Below, piece by piece: positions 25,761-34,871 of a stretch of DNA of 57,997 nt. The notes below the pieces were generated by a model, which was not told the DNA's origin, ran no database searches, and saw nothing but the letters and a program-made list of their open reading frames with translations. The stretch spans positions 1 to 57,997 of the forward strand of contig DASRFK010000077.1 in NCBI GenBank assembly GCA_035651635.1, in the 5' to 3' direction. Made by a program: the position numbers and the translations under genes. This DNA comes from JANXQE01 sp035651635 (lineage in GTDB: Bacteria; Verrucomicrobiota; Verrucomicrobiia; Limisphaerales; UBA8199). The number at the start of each line of letters is the position of its first letter. Positions within the stretch are counted from its first letter, which is position 1.

Positions 25761-27407
25761 ATGACCCTTTTGCCAATTGTCGGGCGGGAACTGCGGGTAG
25801 CGGCGCGGCGGCGCGGCACATTTTGGACCCGGACCGCCGTAGCGTTGGTGGCTATCGGGCTCGGTGTTTTTCTTTACCTGGCTAACCTCGAAGCACCCCC
25901 GCAGGTCATCGGTCGGCGAATTTTCTTCGGCCTGATCGCGTTGGCCATGTTCTTTTGCCTGTTCGCCGGCCGGCGCTCGACAGCGGATTGCCTGAGCCAA
26001 GAGAAACGCCAAGGCACTCTGGGCCTGCTTTTCCTGACCGACTTGAGGGGTTTTGATATCGTACTGGGCAAACTAGCCGCCACTTCATTGAACGGCTTTT
26101 ATTGTCTCGTCGCGGTGTTTCCTGTGCTGGCGGTTCCGCTGCTGCTGGGCGGTATTACCAACGGTGAGTTCTGGCGAGTGGTGCTGGTTTTGACGGACAC
26201 GTTCGTGTTCTCGCTGGCGGTGGGTATTTTTGTTTCAGCTTTAAGCCGGGACGCGCGCCGTGCCGCCGGAGCCAATCTGCTGCTCCTGCTGCTGATCATC
26301 GGCATCCCCGGAGCCTGCGCCGCGGGCGTAGCGTACCTGGTCCCGCGCCAATCCTTTCACCAGGAACTGTTGCTGTCCTGTCCACTGTATGCCTTGTACC
26401 AAAGCGATGACGGCGTTTACCGCTTATCGGGAACCTTGTTTTGGTGGTCGGTGGGTCTAATCCACGGATTAACCTGGATATTGCTTTCGGCCGCAAGCTG
26501 GGCGGTGCGTCACTCCTGGCAGGACAGACCCGTGGCTGCACGCGGGTGGTCATGGCGCCGTCTCACCAATTGGCTCAGGTTTGGGCCGGTGGCAAAACGG
26601 GCGGCTTATCGCCGGCGACTACTCGATAGCAACGCATTCTACTGGCTGGCCGCCCGATCCAGGTTCAAACCGTTGCATGTCTGGGGCGTGCTCATCTTTG
26701 TGGGAGGGTGGTGGATCTGGGCTCAGATTCAATTTGGCACCCTTTGGCTGGACGAGAACACCAGCGGAACCAATCTCACCACCGCGGTGATGCTCAATGT
26801 CGCCCTGAAATTATGGGTGGCGCTGGAGGCCGGACGCCAACTTGCCGAGGAGCGGCAGGCCGGCTCATTTGAGCTGCTGCTCTCCACGCCCTTGAGAGTT
26901 CACGACATCATCTACGGACAGCGATTGGCGCTAAAACGCCAATTTCTGGCGCCGATAATTCTGAGCACACTGACGGTGATAGTCTTCATGCTCAGCGCCG
27001 TCCGGCATTCACCGCTGCATCCCAAAGCAGTGGCGCTGGCCTGGTTGGGCGCCATTCTGCTGTTTGCAACCGACGTCGTGGCTTTGTACTGGACTGCCAT
27101 GTACTGCGCTTTAACCACCCGCAGTCCAAATCAGGCAGCCATCGCCAGCATCTCGCGGATTGTCTTTGCCCCGGCAATTGTGTTTGCGGCAATTGTAGTG
27201 CTGGGAAATCTCTATGCCTATTTCTCCGGCCAGCCCGAGCCCAACACCAGTTTTTATATATCGTGGTGGCTCGGTTTAGGTGTGGCGACCGACTTGATTT
27301 ACGGTTTGGGGGCCCGGCACCGGTTGCTCTCCCGGTTCAGAATGCTGGCTTGCTCGGACAAAACGCCCCGGGCACCTGCCTCGCCGTCGCTGGGCATCGG
27401 CAGTTGA
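25761..27407 (+). CDS. ABC-2 type transporter permease
   Basis: A 548-aa polytopic membrane protein with roughly 11-12 hydrophobic segments. The N-terminal LPIVGRELRVAARRRGTFW and the cytoplasmic loop EKRQGTLGLLFLTDL match ABC-2/NatB-type permeases, and a second loop ERQAGSFELLLSTPL repeats the same motif, so the protein is an internal duplication of two half-permeases. No ATPase gene is adjacent; the partner must be encoded elsewhere. It is convergent with the GlcD-like gene at 27456. The transported substrate is unknown. Confidence 0.85.
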   Translation: MTLLPIVGRELRVAARRRGTFWTRTAVALVAIGLGVFLYLANLEAPPQVIGRRIFFGLIALAMFFCLFAGRRSTADCLSQEKRQGTLGLLFLTDLRGFDIVLGKLAATSLNGFYCLVAVFPVLAVPLLLGGITNGEFWRVVLVLTDTFVFSLAVGIFVSALSRDARRAAGANLLLLLLIIGIPGACAAGVAYLVPRQSFHQELLLSCPLYALYQSDDGVYRLSGTLFWWSVGLIHGLTWILLSAASWAVRHSWQDRPVAARGWSWRRLTNWLRFGPVAKRAAYRRRLLDSNAFYWLAARSRFKPLHVWGVLIFVGGWWIWAQIQFGTLWLDENTSGTNLTTAVMLNVALKLWVALEAGRQLAEERQAGSFELLLSTPLRVHDIIYGQRLALKRQFLAPIILSTLTVIVFMLSAVRHSPLHPKAVALAWLGAILLFATDVVALYWTAMYCALTTRSPNQAAIASISRIVFAPAIVFAAIVVLGNLYAYFSGQPEPNTSFYISWWLGLGVATDLIYGLGARHRLLSRFRMLACSDKTPRAPASPSLGIGS

Positions 27408-27455
27408 CCGGCTGGCGAGAACACCCCACGAGAACGCCTGCGCTATGCCCGGGGT

Positions 27456-28826
27456 CTAAAGAAACTTTCCCGGGTTGAGAATGCCCCTCGGATCGAGCGC
27501 GTGCTTAATGACTTCATGCAACGCGCGCGTCTCCGGCGGGAGCGCCTGCTTCCACCATGGCTTTTTCGCCAGGCCGATGCCGTGTTCGCCCGTGATCGCG
27601 CCGCCCCAGGCCAGTACCTGCTCGAACAGTTCGTCCAACGCGGCCGCGCTCCGTTCCCGGGCGCGGGGCTTGGTAAAGTCGACCATAACATTTGTATGGA
27701 TATTTCCATCCCCGGCATGCCCAAAGCAGGCGACCGGAAGCCCGTGTTTCTTGCGCAAGCGCGCCGCAAACGCGAACAGGTCTTCAAGGCGGCCACGCGG
27801 CACGACAATATCCTCATTGAGCTTGGTCAGACCTGTGTCGCGCAAAGCGTAAGAGAACTCACGCCGAATTTGCCAAACCTCCTCGCATTTGGCTGCGCCC
27901 AGCCCGATCTCGACGAAACGAGGCTCTTGCGCCGCAACCAGGCTCCGGACCGCTCGGACCTCGCCACGAACCGATTGCGGTTGCCCGTCCAGTTCAACGA
28001 TCAAATGCGCCTGGCACCCTTGCAACCGTTTACTCCCGGTCCGTTCATAGGCCGCGGCCAGCGTGAACGCATCGGCAATTTCGAGGGCCGAAGGCAGAAA
28101 TCCCGCCCGAAGAATCGCGTGCAGTGCCCGGACCGCCGCCCGCATCGAACCAAACCCGATCGCCAGGCATGCCCGGTAGGGCGGCAATGGCAACAGCTTA
28201 ATCGTTGCCTCGGTAATAACGCCAAGCAAACCTTCGGACCCGACAAAGAGCCGGTGCAGATCGAAGCCCGTTTTGTTTTTATGGGTGCGCCCGCCCAGGC
28301 GCAGTACCTTGCCGCCGGCCAAAACCACTTCCAAACCGAGAACGTAGTCGCGGGTAACCCCATACTTGAGGCAGCGCGGACCGCCGGCATTAGTCGAAAT
28401 ATTCCCGCCAATCGCGTTGTCTTTGCGACTCGCGGGGTCCGGCGGATAAAACAAACCCTGCTTCTCGACTTCATCGGAGAGGCGCTTTGTGTTCACTCCC
28501 GGTTCGACCACCGCGACAAAATCGTCCCGGCTGATTTCCTTGATTTTGTCCATTCGGGCCAGGGACAGGACCACGCCGCCACGGACTGGCACGCAACCGC
28601 CCACGTAGCCGTGCCCTGCCCCGCGCGCGGTCACCGGTAATCGATAACGGTTGGCAAATCGCAACAAAGCCGAAACCTCCGCCGTATTCCGGGGAAAAGC
28701 CACTGCGTCCGGCTCATGTTTGGCAAACCACTTGTCGGCGGCGTGTTCGCGCAGCGTGGCTGGATCAAAGCAAAGGGTTCCGGCCGGAACGAGTCGTTGA
28801 AGAGACTGAATAAGTCGTCGGTTAAT
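27456..28826 (-). CDS. FAD-binding oxidase, GlcD/LDH-D family, with probable ATT start
   Basis: About 456 aa if it starts at ATT 28826. Motifs: TARGAGHGYVGG, LFYPPDPASRKD, AIGGNISTNAGG, FGHAGDGNIH, ITGEHGIGLAK and LDPRGILNPGK, the flavin 2-hydroxyacid oxidase pattern. The first usual start codon (GTG 28703) would remove ~41 residues that look family-like (VPAGTLCFDP, HAADKW, EPDAVAFPRN). Upstream of those, the same frame runs back to the TGA of the DUF2007-like gene, with GAGGA (28837-28833) placed 6 bases before ATT. The frame holds no ATG there. Substrate unknown; no Fe-S partner lies next to it. Confidence 0.85.
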   Translation of the reverse strand: MNRRLIQSLQRLVPAGTLCFDPATLREHAADKWFAKHEPDAVAFPRNTAEVSALLRFANRYRLPVTARGAGHGYVGGCVPVRGGVVLSLARMDKIKEISRDDFVAVVEPGVNTKRLSDEVEKQGLFYPPDPASRKDNAIGGNISTNAGGPRCLKYGVTRDYVLGLEVVLAGGKVLRLGGRTHKNKTGFDLHRLFVGSEGLLGVITEATIKLLPLPPYRACLAIGFGSMRAAVRALHAILRAGFLPSALEIADAFTLAAAYERTGSKRLQGCQAHLIVELDGQPQSVRGEVRAVRSLVAAQEPRFVEIGLGAAKCEEVWQIRREFSYALRDTGLTKLNEDIVVPRGRLEDLFAFAARLRKKHGLPVACFGHAGDGNIHTNVMVDFTKPRARERSAAALDELFEQVLAWGGAITGEHGIGLAKKPWWKQALPPETRALHEVIKHALDPRGILNPGKFL

Positions 28827-28835
28827 GATGGTTCC

Positions 28836-29078
28836 TCAGCTGCTGTTGGCTTCGTCTCCCTGAACCGGTTTGCTTTCAGCCAGGAACGTCAGAGCCTCGG
28901 CCTGTTCCGCCTCTGGCACCTGGACTAAGATCCCGCCGGCGGCCATGGCATACCCGTCCATGCTGAGAGCGGAAAGCTCGTTCGTAACAAAGGCGTGAAA
29001 CCCCGCCGCTTCCAAGCGGGAGCGCACGACATGCGCGTCAGCGGGATTAAAAGCGCGGTAAACAGTTCCGATTGCCAT
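28836..29078 (-). CDS. Small DUF2007-like putative signal-transducing protein
   Basis: 80 aa. VYRAFNPADAHVVRSRLEAAGF matches the opening of DUF2007 (GlnB-like ferredoxin fold) proteins, which typically read 'moves ... A ... LE..GI.a.v' and are of unknown function. VPEAEQAEAL near the end fits the same domain. It is cytosolic. Its TGA stop is followed in the same frame, with no gap, by the GlcD-like oxidase, so the pair is at least translationally coupled. It is divergent from kdsA, with 84 bases between. Confidence 0.72.
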   Translation of the reverse strand: MAIGTVYRAFNPADAHVVRSRLEAAGFHAFVTNELSALSMDGYAMAAGGILVQVPEAEQAEALTFLAESKPVQGDEANSS

Positions 29079-29162
29079 GATTGAACTTACCTGAAAAGGG
29101 AAGCGGAAGCAAAGCCGGCATCGGTGGTTTACATTCCGCGCACCGGCTGCTAAGACGATGCA

Positions 29163-29978
29163 GTGCTAAACGACGCTGGCTTGTGGAAATCCCTCAAGGC
29201 GCCTAACCGTTTCATTCTGATCGCCGGACCCTGCGTCATTGAAAGCCAGGAGCTTTGCCTGAAGATTGCCACGACGCTCAGCAAACTCAGCGAGAAGTTG
29301 GGGATTACCTTCATTTTTAAGGCCAGCTACGACAAAGCGAATCGGACGTCGGCCAAGTCCTTCAGAGGCCCCGGGCTCGAGCAAGGCTTGCGCACACTGG
29401 CGGCAGTTCGGGCCAAGGTCGGCAGGCCGTTGCTGACGGACGTGCATGATGAAGCGCAAGCACGGGCAGCGGGCCAGGTAGTGGACGTGTTGCAAATCCC
29501 GGCCTTTCTTTGCCGTCAAACCGACCTGATTCACGCCGCCGTCCAAACCGGCCGAATCGTGAATCTTAAGAAAGGCCAATTTCTCTCGCCTCAGGAAATG
29601 GGTCAGGTCGCTCAGAAAGCCAGGGCTGCGGGTGGCCAACGGCTGCTCATCACCGAACGCGGCACCACTTTCGGCTATAATAACCTGGTCGCTGACATGC
29701 GCTCGATTCCGATCCTGCGCGGGTATGGCTTTCCCGTCATATTCGACGCGACCCACTCGGTCCAATTACCCGGAGCTGGTGGCGACAAGTCCAGCGGACA
29801 GCGTGAATTTGCGCCGGTCCTGGCGCGTGCGGCAGTCGCGGCCGGGGCTGATGGTGTGTTTGTCGAAACCCACCCCGACCCGGATCGGGCTCAGAGCGAT
29901 GGGCCGAATATGATTCCGCTGGCTGAAATGCCCAGGCTTCTCGCCAGTCTCTTGAAGGTATACTCGGCCGTACGATAG
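29163..29978 (+). CDS. kdsA: 3-deoxy-8-phosphooctulonate synthase (Kdo-8-P synthase)
   Basis: A 271-aa enzyme joining phosphoenolpyruvate and arabinose 5-phosphate to give Kdo-8-P for LPS inner core. Diagnostic segments: LIAGPCVIES, FKASYDKANRTS, LLTDVHDEAQA, LQIPAFLCRQTDL, KKGQFLSPQEM, ERGTTFGYNNLV, DATHSVQLPG and VFVETHPDPD. The start is GTG 29163. It begins the forward block kdsA-lptA-lptB-hprK, consistent with LPS biogenesis in a Gram-negative cell. Confidence 0.96.
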   Translation: MLNDAGLWKSLKAPNRFILIAGPCVIESQELCLKIATTLSKLSEKLGITFIFKASYDKANRTSAKSFRGPGLEQGLRTLAAVRAKVGRPLLTDVHDEAQARAAGQVVDVLQIPAFLCRQTDLIHAAVQTGRIVNLKKGQFLSPQEMGQVAQKARAAGGQRLLITERGTTFGYNNLVADMRSIPILRGYGFPVIFDATHSVQLPGAGGDKSSGQREFAPVLARAAVAAGADGVFVETHPDPDRAQSDGPNMIPLAEMPRLLASLLKVYSAVR

Positions 29979-29979
29979 A

Positions 29980-31857
29980 ATGCAGCTGCGCCTTGGAACA
30001 TTTGGACGGCTTGCGTTGCCGCTTCTTTGGATTCTCTTCGCGTCAACTTCTCCCGGGCAAACCTTCGGCGGCAAGGCCACGATTAAGCCTATCAAGGGGT
30101 TCAAAGCAGCCGAGCCCTATGGTTCGCCTCATGAAACCCAGATTAAATCCCTCCTCGAGGGCGGCAAAGCCTTCCAACAGCCGGGGGGGAAAACATTGCT
30201 TTCCGAGGGCGTTACTTTGCGCACCTATAGCGAGACCAACACTCTGCAACGGGTGATAACCTGCGTTGAATGTATATATGACCCGAGCACGCGAGAAGTC
30301 AGCTCTGCAGGCCCGATCCAAATGCAAACTGCGGACGGCAAATTCTCGATCGAAGGCACAGGCTTTCTTTGGCAACCGACCAACTCCAGCCTGGTTATTT
30401 CCAACCAGGTCCACACTTTGATTCAATCCAGCGGACTTCAAAGCTCGAACGTACCCGCTGGAGTCAACGGCCAGGAAAGTGGTCCGCTGGTGGTTGACTC
30501 GGCCCGCTTCACTTATGATGGCTCGTCCGGCCGCGGAGTTTGGCGAGAGCACGTTCGGGTTATCGGGACAAACCTTGTGCTCAATAGCGAAGTGCTGACC
30601 GCGAGAGTGCCGACAGTGCCCGCTGAGCAACATCAACTGCGCTCGCTTCTGGCGGAAAAGAATGTCGCGGTTGATTACAAGGGCTTGCACGCCACGAGCG
30701 GACGCCTGGAGTACACGCCGGAAAACGAATTGATCCGCCTGACCGAGCAGGCGATGTGGACCAATGGCTTGCAGCACGGTCGCGGAGACGAGTTGGTCCT
30801 GGATCGGACCAATCAGATCTTCCAGGTAAACGGCCACGCTTCCCTCTATCTACCCGGCCAAACTTTGGGGGAAGGAGGATTTCTTTCCTACACCAATTCA
30901 GCGCGGTCAAAATCGGGCAACACCCAAAAACAGGTTATCGAAATCCTGTGCGACAACTATGAAATTCGCACCAACTGGGCCATTTTTCGCGACCAGGTCC
31001 AGCTCAACGAGCAGTTGGACAACACCAACCGTGGCAGTATGACCTGTGAGAAGGCCATGACCGTGACGTTCGCCGGGACAAACGAATTACAAACGTTAAC
31101 CGCCGAAAAGAACGTGATCATTCAGGAAGGGGAAAAGAAAGTCACCGGGAATCGCGCTTTTTACACTCACACCAATACGACTCTGGAGGTTACCGAGCAC
31201 CCTACCTGGCAGGACGGCTTGCGCAGCGGCAAAGGGGACCTCCTGCGGCTGAACACGCAACAAAGCGAAATGCTCGTCCAGGGCACTGCTTCGCTGACTT
31301 TGCCCGCCACCGAACTCGCCAGCCAGTTCTCCTCGTTGACCAATGCCACCCCGCGCCCGGTCGCCACCGTGACAAACCAGTTCGCCCAAATCTTCTGCGA
31401 ACAGTACCTGTTGCGAGGCGACAAATCCGTTTTCCAGGGGGGCGTTTATGCCACGCATCCCGAAATGAATGTGACTTGCGAGAATATGGCCATCCTGGTG
31501 CGGGACCCCGGGATTACAAACGTGATTGCCCAACAAAATGTCGTTTTCGACCTGATGACCGCAAAAGACAAGGTTCACGGCACCGGCGACCAGGCGGTGT
31601 ACTCGTTCGGAATGCTCAACACCATCACCAACGGAATCCTTCCGATTAACGAGCTGAAACTAACCGGCACTCCCGCGACATTGGTGACCACCAACCTGAA
31701 CTCGCGCGCCGATCCGATGACGTCGCGTAATGACACCATCATTTTGGACCGCATCCGAGGCAAGCTGCTCCTGCCGGGGAGCAATTACACCATTCAAGGC
31801 ACACTCAAGATGGACACCAATATATTCCTGTTGCCGAAAAAGAAACTCACGAAATAA
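29980..31857 (+). CDS. Large LptA/OstA-type periplasmic protein with repeated OstA units
   Basis: 625 aa, starting 1 base after kdsA, with a signal peptide (LALPLLWILFASTSPGQ). Two ~75-residue units are clear by eye: one from about residue 222 (LAEKNVAV...WTNGLQHGRGDELVLD...NGHASLYLPG) and one from about 372 (TAEKNVII...WQDGLRSGKGDLLRLN...QGTASLTLPA). A third, weaker unit lies near the C-terminus. This is the beta-jellyroll repeat of LptA/LptC/LptD-N, which bridges lipid A across the periplasm. E. coli LptA is ~185 aa, so this is a multi-unit version. Position before lptB supports the LPS-bridge role. Confidence 0.82.
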   Translation: MQLRLGTFGRLALPLLWILFASTSPGQTFGGKATIKPIKGFKAAEPYGSPHETQIKSLLEGGKAFQQPGGKTLLSEGVTLRTYSETNTLQRVITCVECIYDPSTREVSSAGPIQMQTADGKFSIEGTGFLWQPTNSSLVISNQVHTLIQSSGLQSSNVPAGVNGQESGPLVVDSARFTYDGSSGRGVWREHVRVIGTNLVLNSEVLTARVPTVPAEQHQLRSLLAEKNVAVDYKGLHATSGRLEYTPENELIRLTEQAMWTNGLQHGRGDELVLDRTNQIFQVNGHASLYLPGQTLGEGGFLSYTNSARSKSGNTQKQVIEILCDNYEIRTNWAIFRDQVQLNEQLDNTNRGSMTCEKAMTVTFAGTNELQTLTAEKNVIIQEGEKKVTGNRAFYTHTNTTLEVTEHPTWQDGLRSGKGDLLRLNTQQSEMLVQGTASLTLPATELASQFSSLTNATPRPVATVTNQFAQIFCEQYLLRGDKSVFQGGVYATHPEMNVTCENMAILVRDPGITNVIAQQNVVFDLMTAKDKVHGTGDQAVYSFGMLNTITNGILPINELKLTGTPATLVTTNLNSRADPMTSRNDTIILDRIRGKLLLPGSNYTIQGTLKMDTNIFLLPKKKLTK

Positions 31858-31888
31858 TGGGCTGACGCAACCGCCACCAACCAGGCCC

Positions 31889-32683
31889 ATGCTTGAACCA
31901 CAGTCAGACCCGCTCCGGCAAGAATTAGAGCCGGCTGTGCCGGTAGCGGTAAGGGTCAATCCGCCACTGCTGGCCACGACTGCTTTGCTCAAGCAATACC
32001 GCCACCGGCGCGTCGTCAACGGCGTGTCCATCACCGTAGCCGCCGGAGAAATTGTCGGGTTGCTCGGCCCCAACGGCGCCGGCAAAACCACCACCTTTAA
32101 CATGGTCGTTGGGGTAGTGCGGCCAGACGCCGGACAAGTGATTTTTCAGCAAACCAACATTACGCGCCTGGCCATGCACAAGCGAGCCCGTTTGGGCATT
32201 GGTTACCTGACGCAGGAACCCTCGATTTTCCGCAAGCTCACAGTCGAGCAAAATATTCTAGCCATTCTCGAGACCTGCCGAATGAGCAGAAAGGAGCGAG
32301 CGATTCGCCTCAAATACCTGCTGCAGGAACTGGACCTGACCGAACGAGCCAAAAACAAGGCTTACACCTTGAGTGGCGGCGAAAAAAGGCGCCTCGAGAT
32401 CACCCGGGCCCTGGTCACCAGCCCGAAGCTGCTGCTTTTGGACGAGCCCTTCAGCGGAATCGACCCTCTGGCGGTGTACGAAGTGCAGAAAATCGTTCGC
32501 CGGCTCAAAGAGCGCGGCCTCGGGATTCTGATCACGGATCATAACGTCCGCGAGACTTTGAAACTGGTCGACCGCGCGTACCTCATCCACAAAGGCGAAG
32601 TTGTTTACGAAGGCGTCGCGGAACAACTGGTCAATGATCCCAAGGCGCGGGAAATTTATCTGGGACCCGATTTTAACCTGTAA
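31889..32683 (+). CDS. lptB: LPS export ABC transporter ATPase LptB
   Basis: 264 aa. Walker A GPNGAGKT, Q-loop YLTQEPSIFRKL, signature LSGGEKRRLE, Walker B LLLLDEPFSGIDP and H-loop ITDHNVRET give the LptB pattern (FSGIDPxAV is typical of LptB). It powers LPS extraction from the inner membrane with LptFG (not in the window). The N-terminus carries a ~25-residue extension compared with E. coli LptB. ATG 31889 is 31 bases after the OstA-type gene. hprK follows 7 bases later. Confidence 0.95.
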   Translation: MLEPQSDPLRQELEPAVPVAVRVNPPLLATTALLKQYRHRRVVNGVSITVAAGEIVGLLGPNGAGKTTTFNMVVGVVRPDAGQVIFQQTNITRLAMHKRARLGIGYLTQEPSIFRKLTVEQNILAILETCRMSRKERAIRLKYLLQELDLTERAKNKAYTLSGGEKRRLEITRALVTSPKLLLLDEPFSGIDPLAVYEVQKIVRRLKERGLGILITDHNVRETLKLVDRAYLIHKGEVVYEGVAEQLVNDPKAREIYLGPDFNL

Positions 32684-32690
32684 ATCTCTT

Positions 32691-33638
32691 ATGCAACGCG
32701 ATGTCGTTACCGTCAAACGGTTCTACACAGAACATTCGAGCAGCCTGGAGTTGAGCCTGCTGGCTGGGGCCAGCGGCCTCAAACGGATCATTCGCGAGCC
32801 AACGGTAAACCGGCCGGGCCTCGTGCTCTCGGGATTTACCCGTTATTTTGCCTTCAAACGCGTCCAGGCGATTGGCAATGCTGAAGCCTTTTTTTTGAAA
32901 TCGCTGCCCGAGGAAGAGCGGCTCCGGCGTTACCAGACGCTTTTCTCGTTCAAAGTGCCCTGTGTCGTATTTTCACGGAATCTTCATCCCGACAAACTCT
33001 TCCTCAAGGCGGCCGAGGAGGCCGAGGTGCCCATTTTCCGCTGCCCGTTGGTGACGATGAAGCTGATCAATATGGCAACGCTGGCTTTGGAAATGATGTT
33101 TGCGCCGCGTGGGACAGAGATGGGCAGCATGGTCGACATTCTAGGGGTGGGGGTGATCCTGCGCGGTGAAAGCGGGATCGGCAAAAGTGAGAGTGTCCTC
33201 GCGCTGATTGAGCGCGGCTACAGCCTGGTGGCCGACGACATTACCAAGGTCACCCTGGTGGATGGCCGAGAAGTGGTCGGCACCAGCGCGGAGGTCACCC
33301 GCAACCATATGGAAGTGCGCGGCATCGGCATCATTAATGTCGCCGCCATGTTCGGCGTCAAAAGCATCCGGCACGAAAAGAATGTCGACCTCGTGATCAC
33401 GCTTAAGTCCTGGAACGAAGTCGAAGACGTGGACCGATTGGGTATCGAGCAGGAATACGTCAGCATCCTGGGCGTGGACATCCCCCACATAACCATCCCG
33501 GTGCGCCCGGGCCGCGACCTGGCGCGCTTAATCGAAGTGGCCGCCTTCCAAACCAAGCTCAAGTCGTCCGGGTACAACCCCGCCAAGGAATTGAACGACC
33601 GCCTCATCTCGAGGATGGCGGCGGCAGCCAAGCTCTGA
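32691..33638 (+). CDS. hprK: HPr kinase/phosphorylase
   Basis: 315 aa. Walker A GESGIGKS, the DD pair in LVADDITKV, the HprK signature EVRGIGIINV and IPVRPGRDLARLIE near the end identify the family. The enzyme phosphorylates and dephosphorylates Ser46 of HPr in carbon regulation. The order lptA-lptB-...-hprK echoes the proteobacterial lpt-rpoN-hpf-ptsN-hprK group, here lacking rpoN and the others. No ptsH is in the window, so its substrate is unlinked or different. Confidence 0.95.
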   Translation: MQRDVVTVKRFYTEHSSSLELSLLAGASGLKRIIREPTVNRPGLVLSGFTRYFAFKRVQAIGNAEAFFLKSLPEEERLRRYQTLFSFKVPCVVFSRNLHPDKLFLKAAEEAEVPIFRCPLVTMKLINMATLALEMMFAPRGTEMGSMVDILGVGVILRGESGIGKSESVLALIERGYSLVADDITKVTLVDGREVVGTSAEVTRNHMEVRGIGIINVAAMFGVKSIRHEKNVDLVITLKSWNEVEDVDRLGIEQEYVSILGVDIPHITIPVRPGRDLARLIEVAAFQTKLKSSGYNPAKELNDRLISRMAAAAKL

Positions 33639-33749
33639 CTCCGGACCGATGCAGTTTAACCAGGGAGAGACCTTGATGAACACCGATGGAAACAGCCTAA
33701 AACGTACGACCCGCACGTTTGATCTCGCCTATCTGCCAATGCACCCGGC

Positions 33750-33992
33750 ATGCCCGAAACCAGTGTGAATCGGCGAGATTTCATACGAGTGCTCGGCGTG
33801 TTGGGTGGCGGGACGATCATGGCCCCTTTCATCGGAAGAGCGGGTCCCGATCACGCACTGCCCCTCGAACAACTCGTTCGCTTTCCGGAAAAAACCGACC
33901 TCATCCTGAGAACCGATTCGCCTCGCGCTCGCATGCTTTGTCCGCTCGCTATTTTCAACCGCGGATTGAGCGGATTGCCAGAATTGCGTTGA
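33750..33992 (+). pseudogene. Tat-signal remnant of a molybdopterin sulfite-oxidase-like protein
   Basis: An 80-aa frame beginning with a twin-arginine signal (NRRDFIRVLGVLGGG). The next ~25 residues, through PEKTDLILRTDSP, resemble the start of sulfite oxidase-type molybdenum enzymes. Similarity then stops and the remaining ~25 residues look random. There is no Moco-binding domain. I infer a gene cut off early, followed by unrelated sequence. A small exported protein is the alternative. It lies between hprK and a fatty-acid-hydroxylase-type gene. Confidence 0.45.
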
Positions 33993-34031
33993 AGCGAGCA
34001 ATTCTGAGCACCTATTCTCTTGGCGATAAGA

Positions 34032-34871
34032 ATGAAATTGTTCTTTTACACGCCGATTATTGTCATCGGCGCATTTGCGGCGCTGTTCGCAGTTGAAAAA
34101 CTGATTCCGCTGCGCTGCAATTCCAGAGCACGGCTGCTGTCCCGGCTCGTCGTCAACGGCGTTCTTTCAGCGATGGCTTTCGCTGTGGCAGCCCTCGTGG
34201 TGCGACCTTCGGCGGTCAGCGCGGTGAACTGGGCTTCAGCCAAGCCCTTTGGAGGGATGCACTGGCTCCAAATGCCGCCGGGGTTGGAATTCATCGTCGG
34301 GTTTCTGCTGCTTGATTGGAGCTTTTATTATTGGCACTTGCTGAATCACAAATTGCCGTGGCTCTGGCGATTTCACAACGTTCATCATATCGATCCCGAA
34401 TTGGATGTCTCGACTGGCTTTCGCTTTCATTTTGGCGAGGTGCTGTTGTCTGCGGCCTTTCGGGTAATCCAAGTGAGCGTGATCGGGGTGTCACTCATGA
34501 CCTTTGCCATTTACGAAATCGTGTTCCAGGTCGAGACGCTCTTCCATCACAGCAACCTTGCCTTGCCAATCCGCTTAGAACGCCTGCTCAATAGGATTAT
34601 CGTCACGCCCAGAATGCACGGCATCCATCATTCTCAAATCCGGCGCGAGACCAATTCCAATTACAGCGTGGTGTTTTCCTGGTGGGATCGGCTGCACCGG
34701 ACCTTCGGTTTCAACGTTCCGCAGTCCCAAATCGAAATCGGCATCGCCGGGTATACCTTGCCCGAGGACAACAAGCTTTGGAATGCAATGATCATGCCTT
34801 TCGCAAAACAGCGTGATTATTGGCACAAGCCGGACGGCACGATGCCGCAACGCAAAGGTGACCAACGATGA
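34032..34871 (+). CDS. Fatty acid hydroxylase/sterol desaturase superfamily membrane protein
   Basis: 279 aa with about four hydrophobic segments. The di-iron histidine clusters are visible: H-x3-H in HLLNH, HNVHH, HHSNL and HGIHHS. This is the fatty acid hydroxylase superfamily (sterol desaturase, carotenoid/alkylglycerol oxygenases), acting at the membrane. An in-frame TTG at 34020 adds four residues; ATG 34032 is preferred. The stop overlaps the start of the fucosidase by 4 bases (ATGA). Substrate cannot be inferred. Confidence 0.9.
   Translation: MKLFFYTPIIVIGAFAALFAVEKLIPLRCNSRARLLSRLVVNGVLSAMAFAVAALVVRPSAVSAVNWASAKPFGGMHWLQMPPGLEFIVGFLLLDWSFYYWHLLNHKLPWLWRFHNVHHIDPELDVSTGFRFHFGEVLLSAAFRVIQVSVIGVSLMTFAIYEIVFQVETLFHHSNLALPIRLERLLNRIIVTPRMHGIHHSQIRRETNSNYSVVFSWWDRLHRTFGFNVPQSQIEIGIAGYTLPEDNKLWNAMIMPFAKQRDYWHKPDGTMPQRKGDQR

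Noticed and set aside
27501..28640. 379-aa forward frame antisense to the second GlcD-like gene
   Set aside because: Shadow of a clear FAD oxidase on the other strand.
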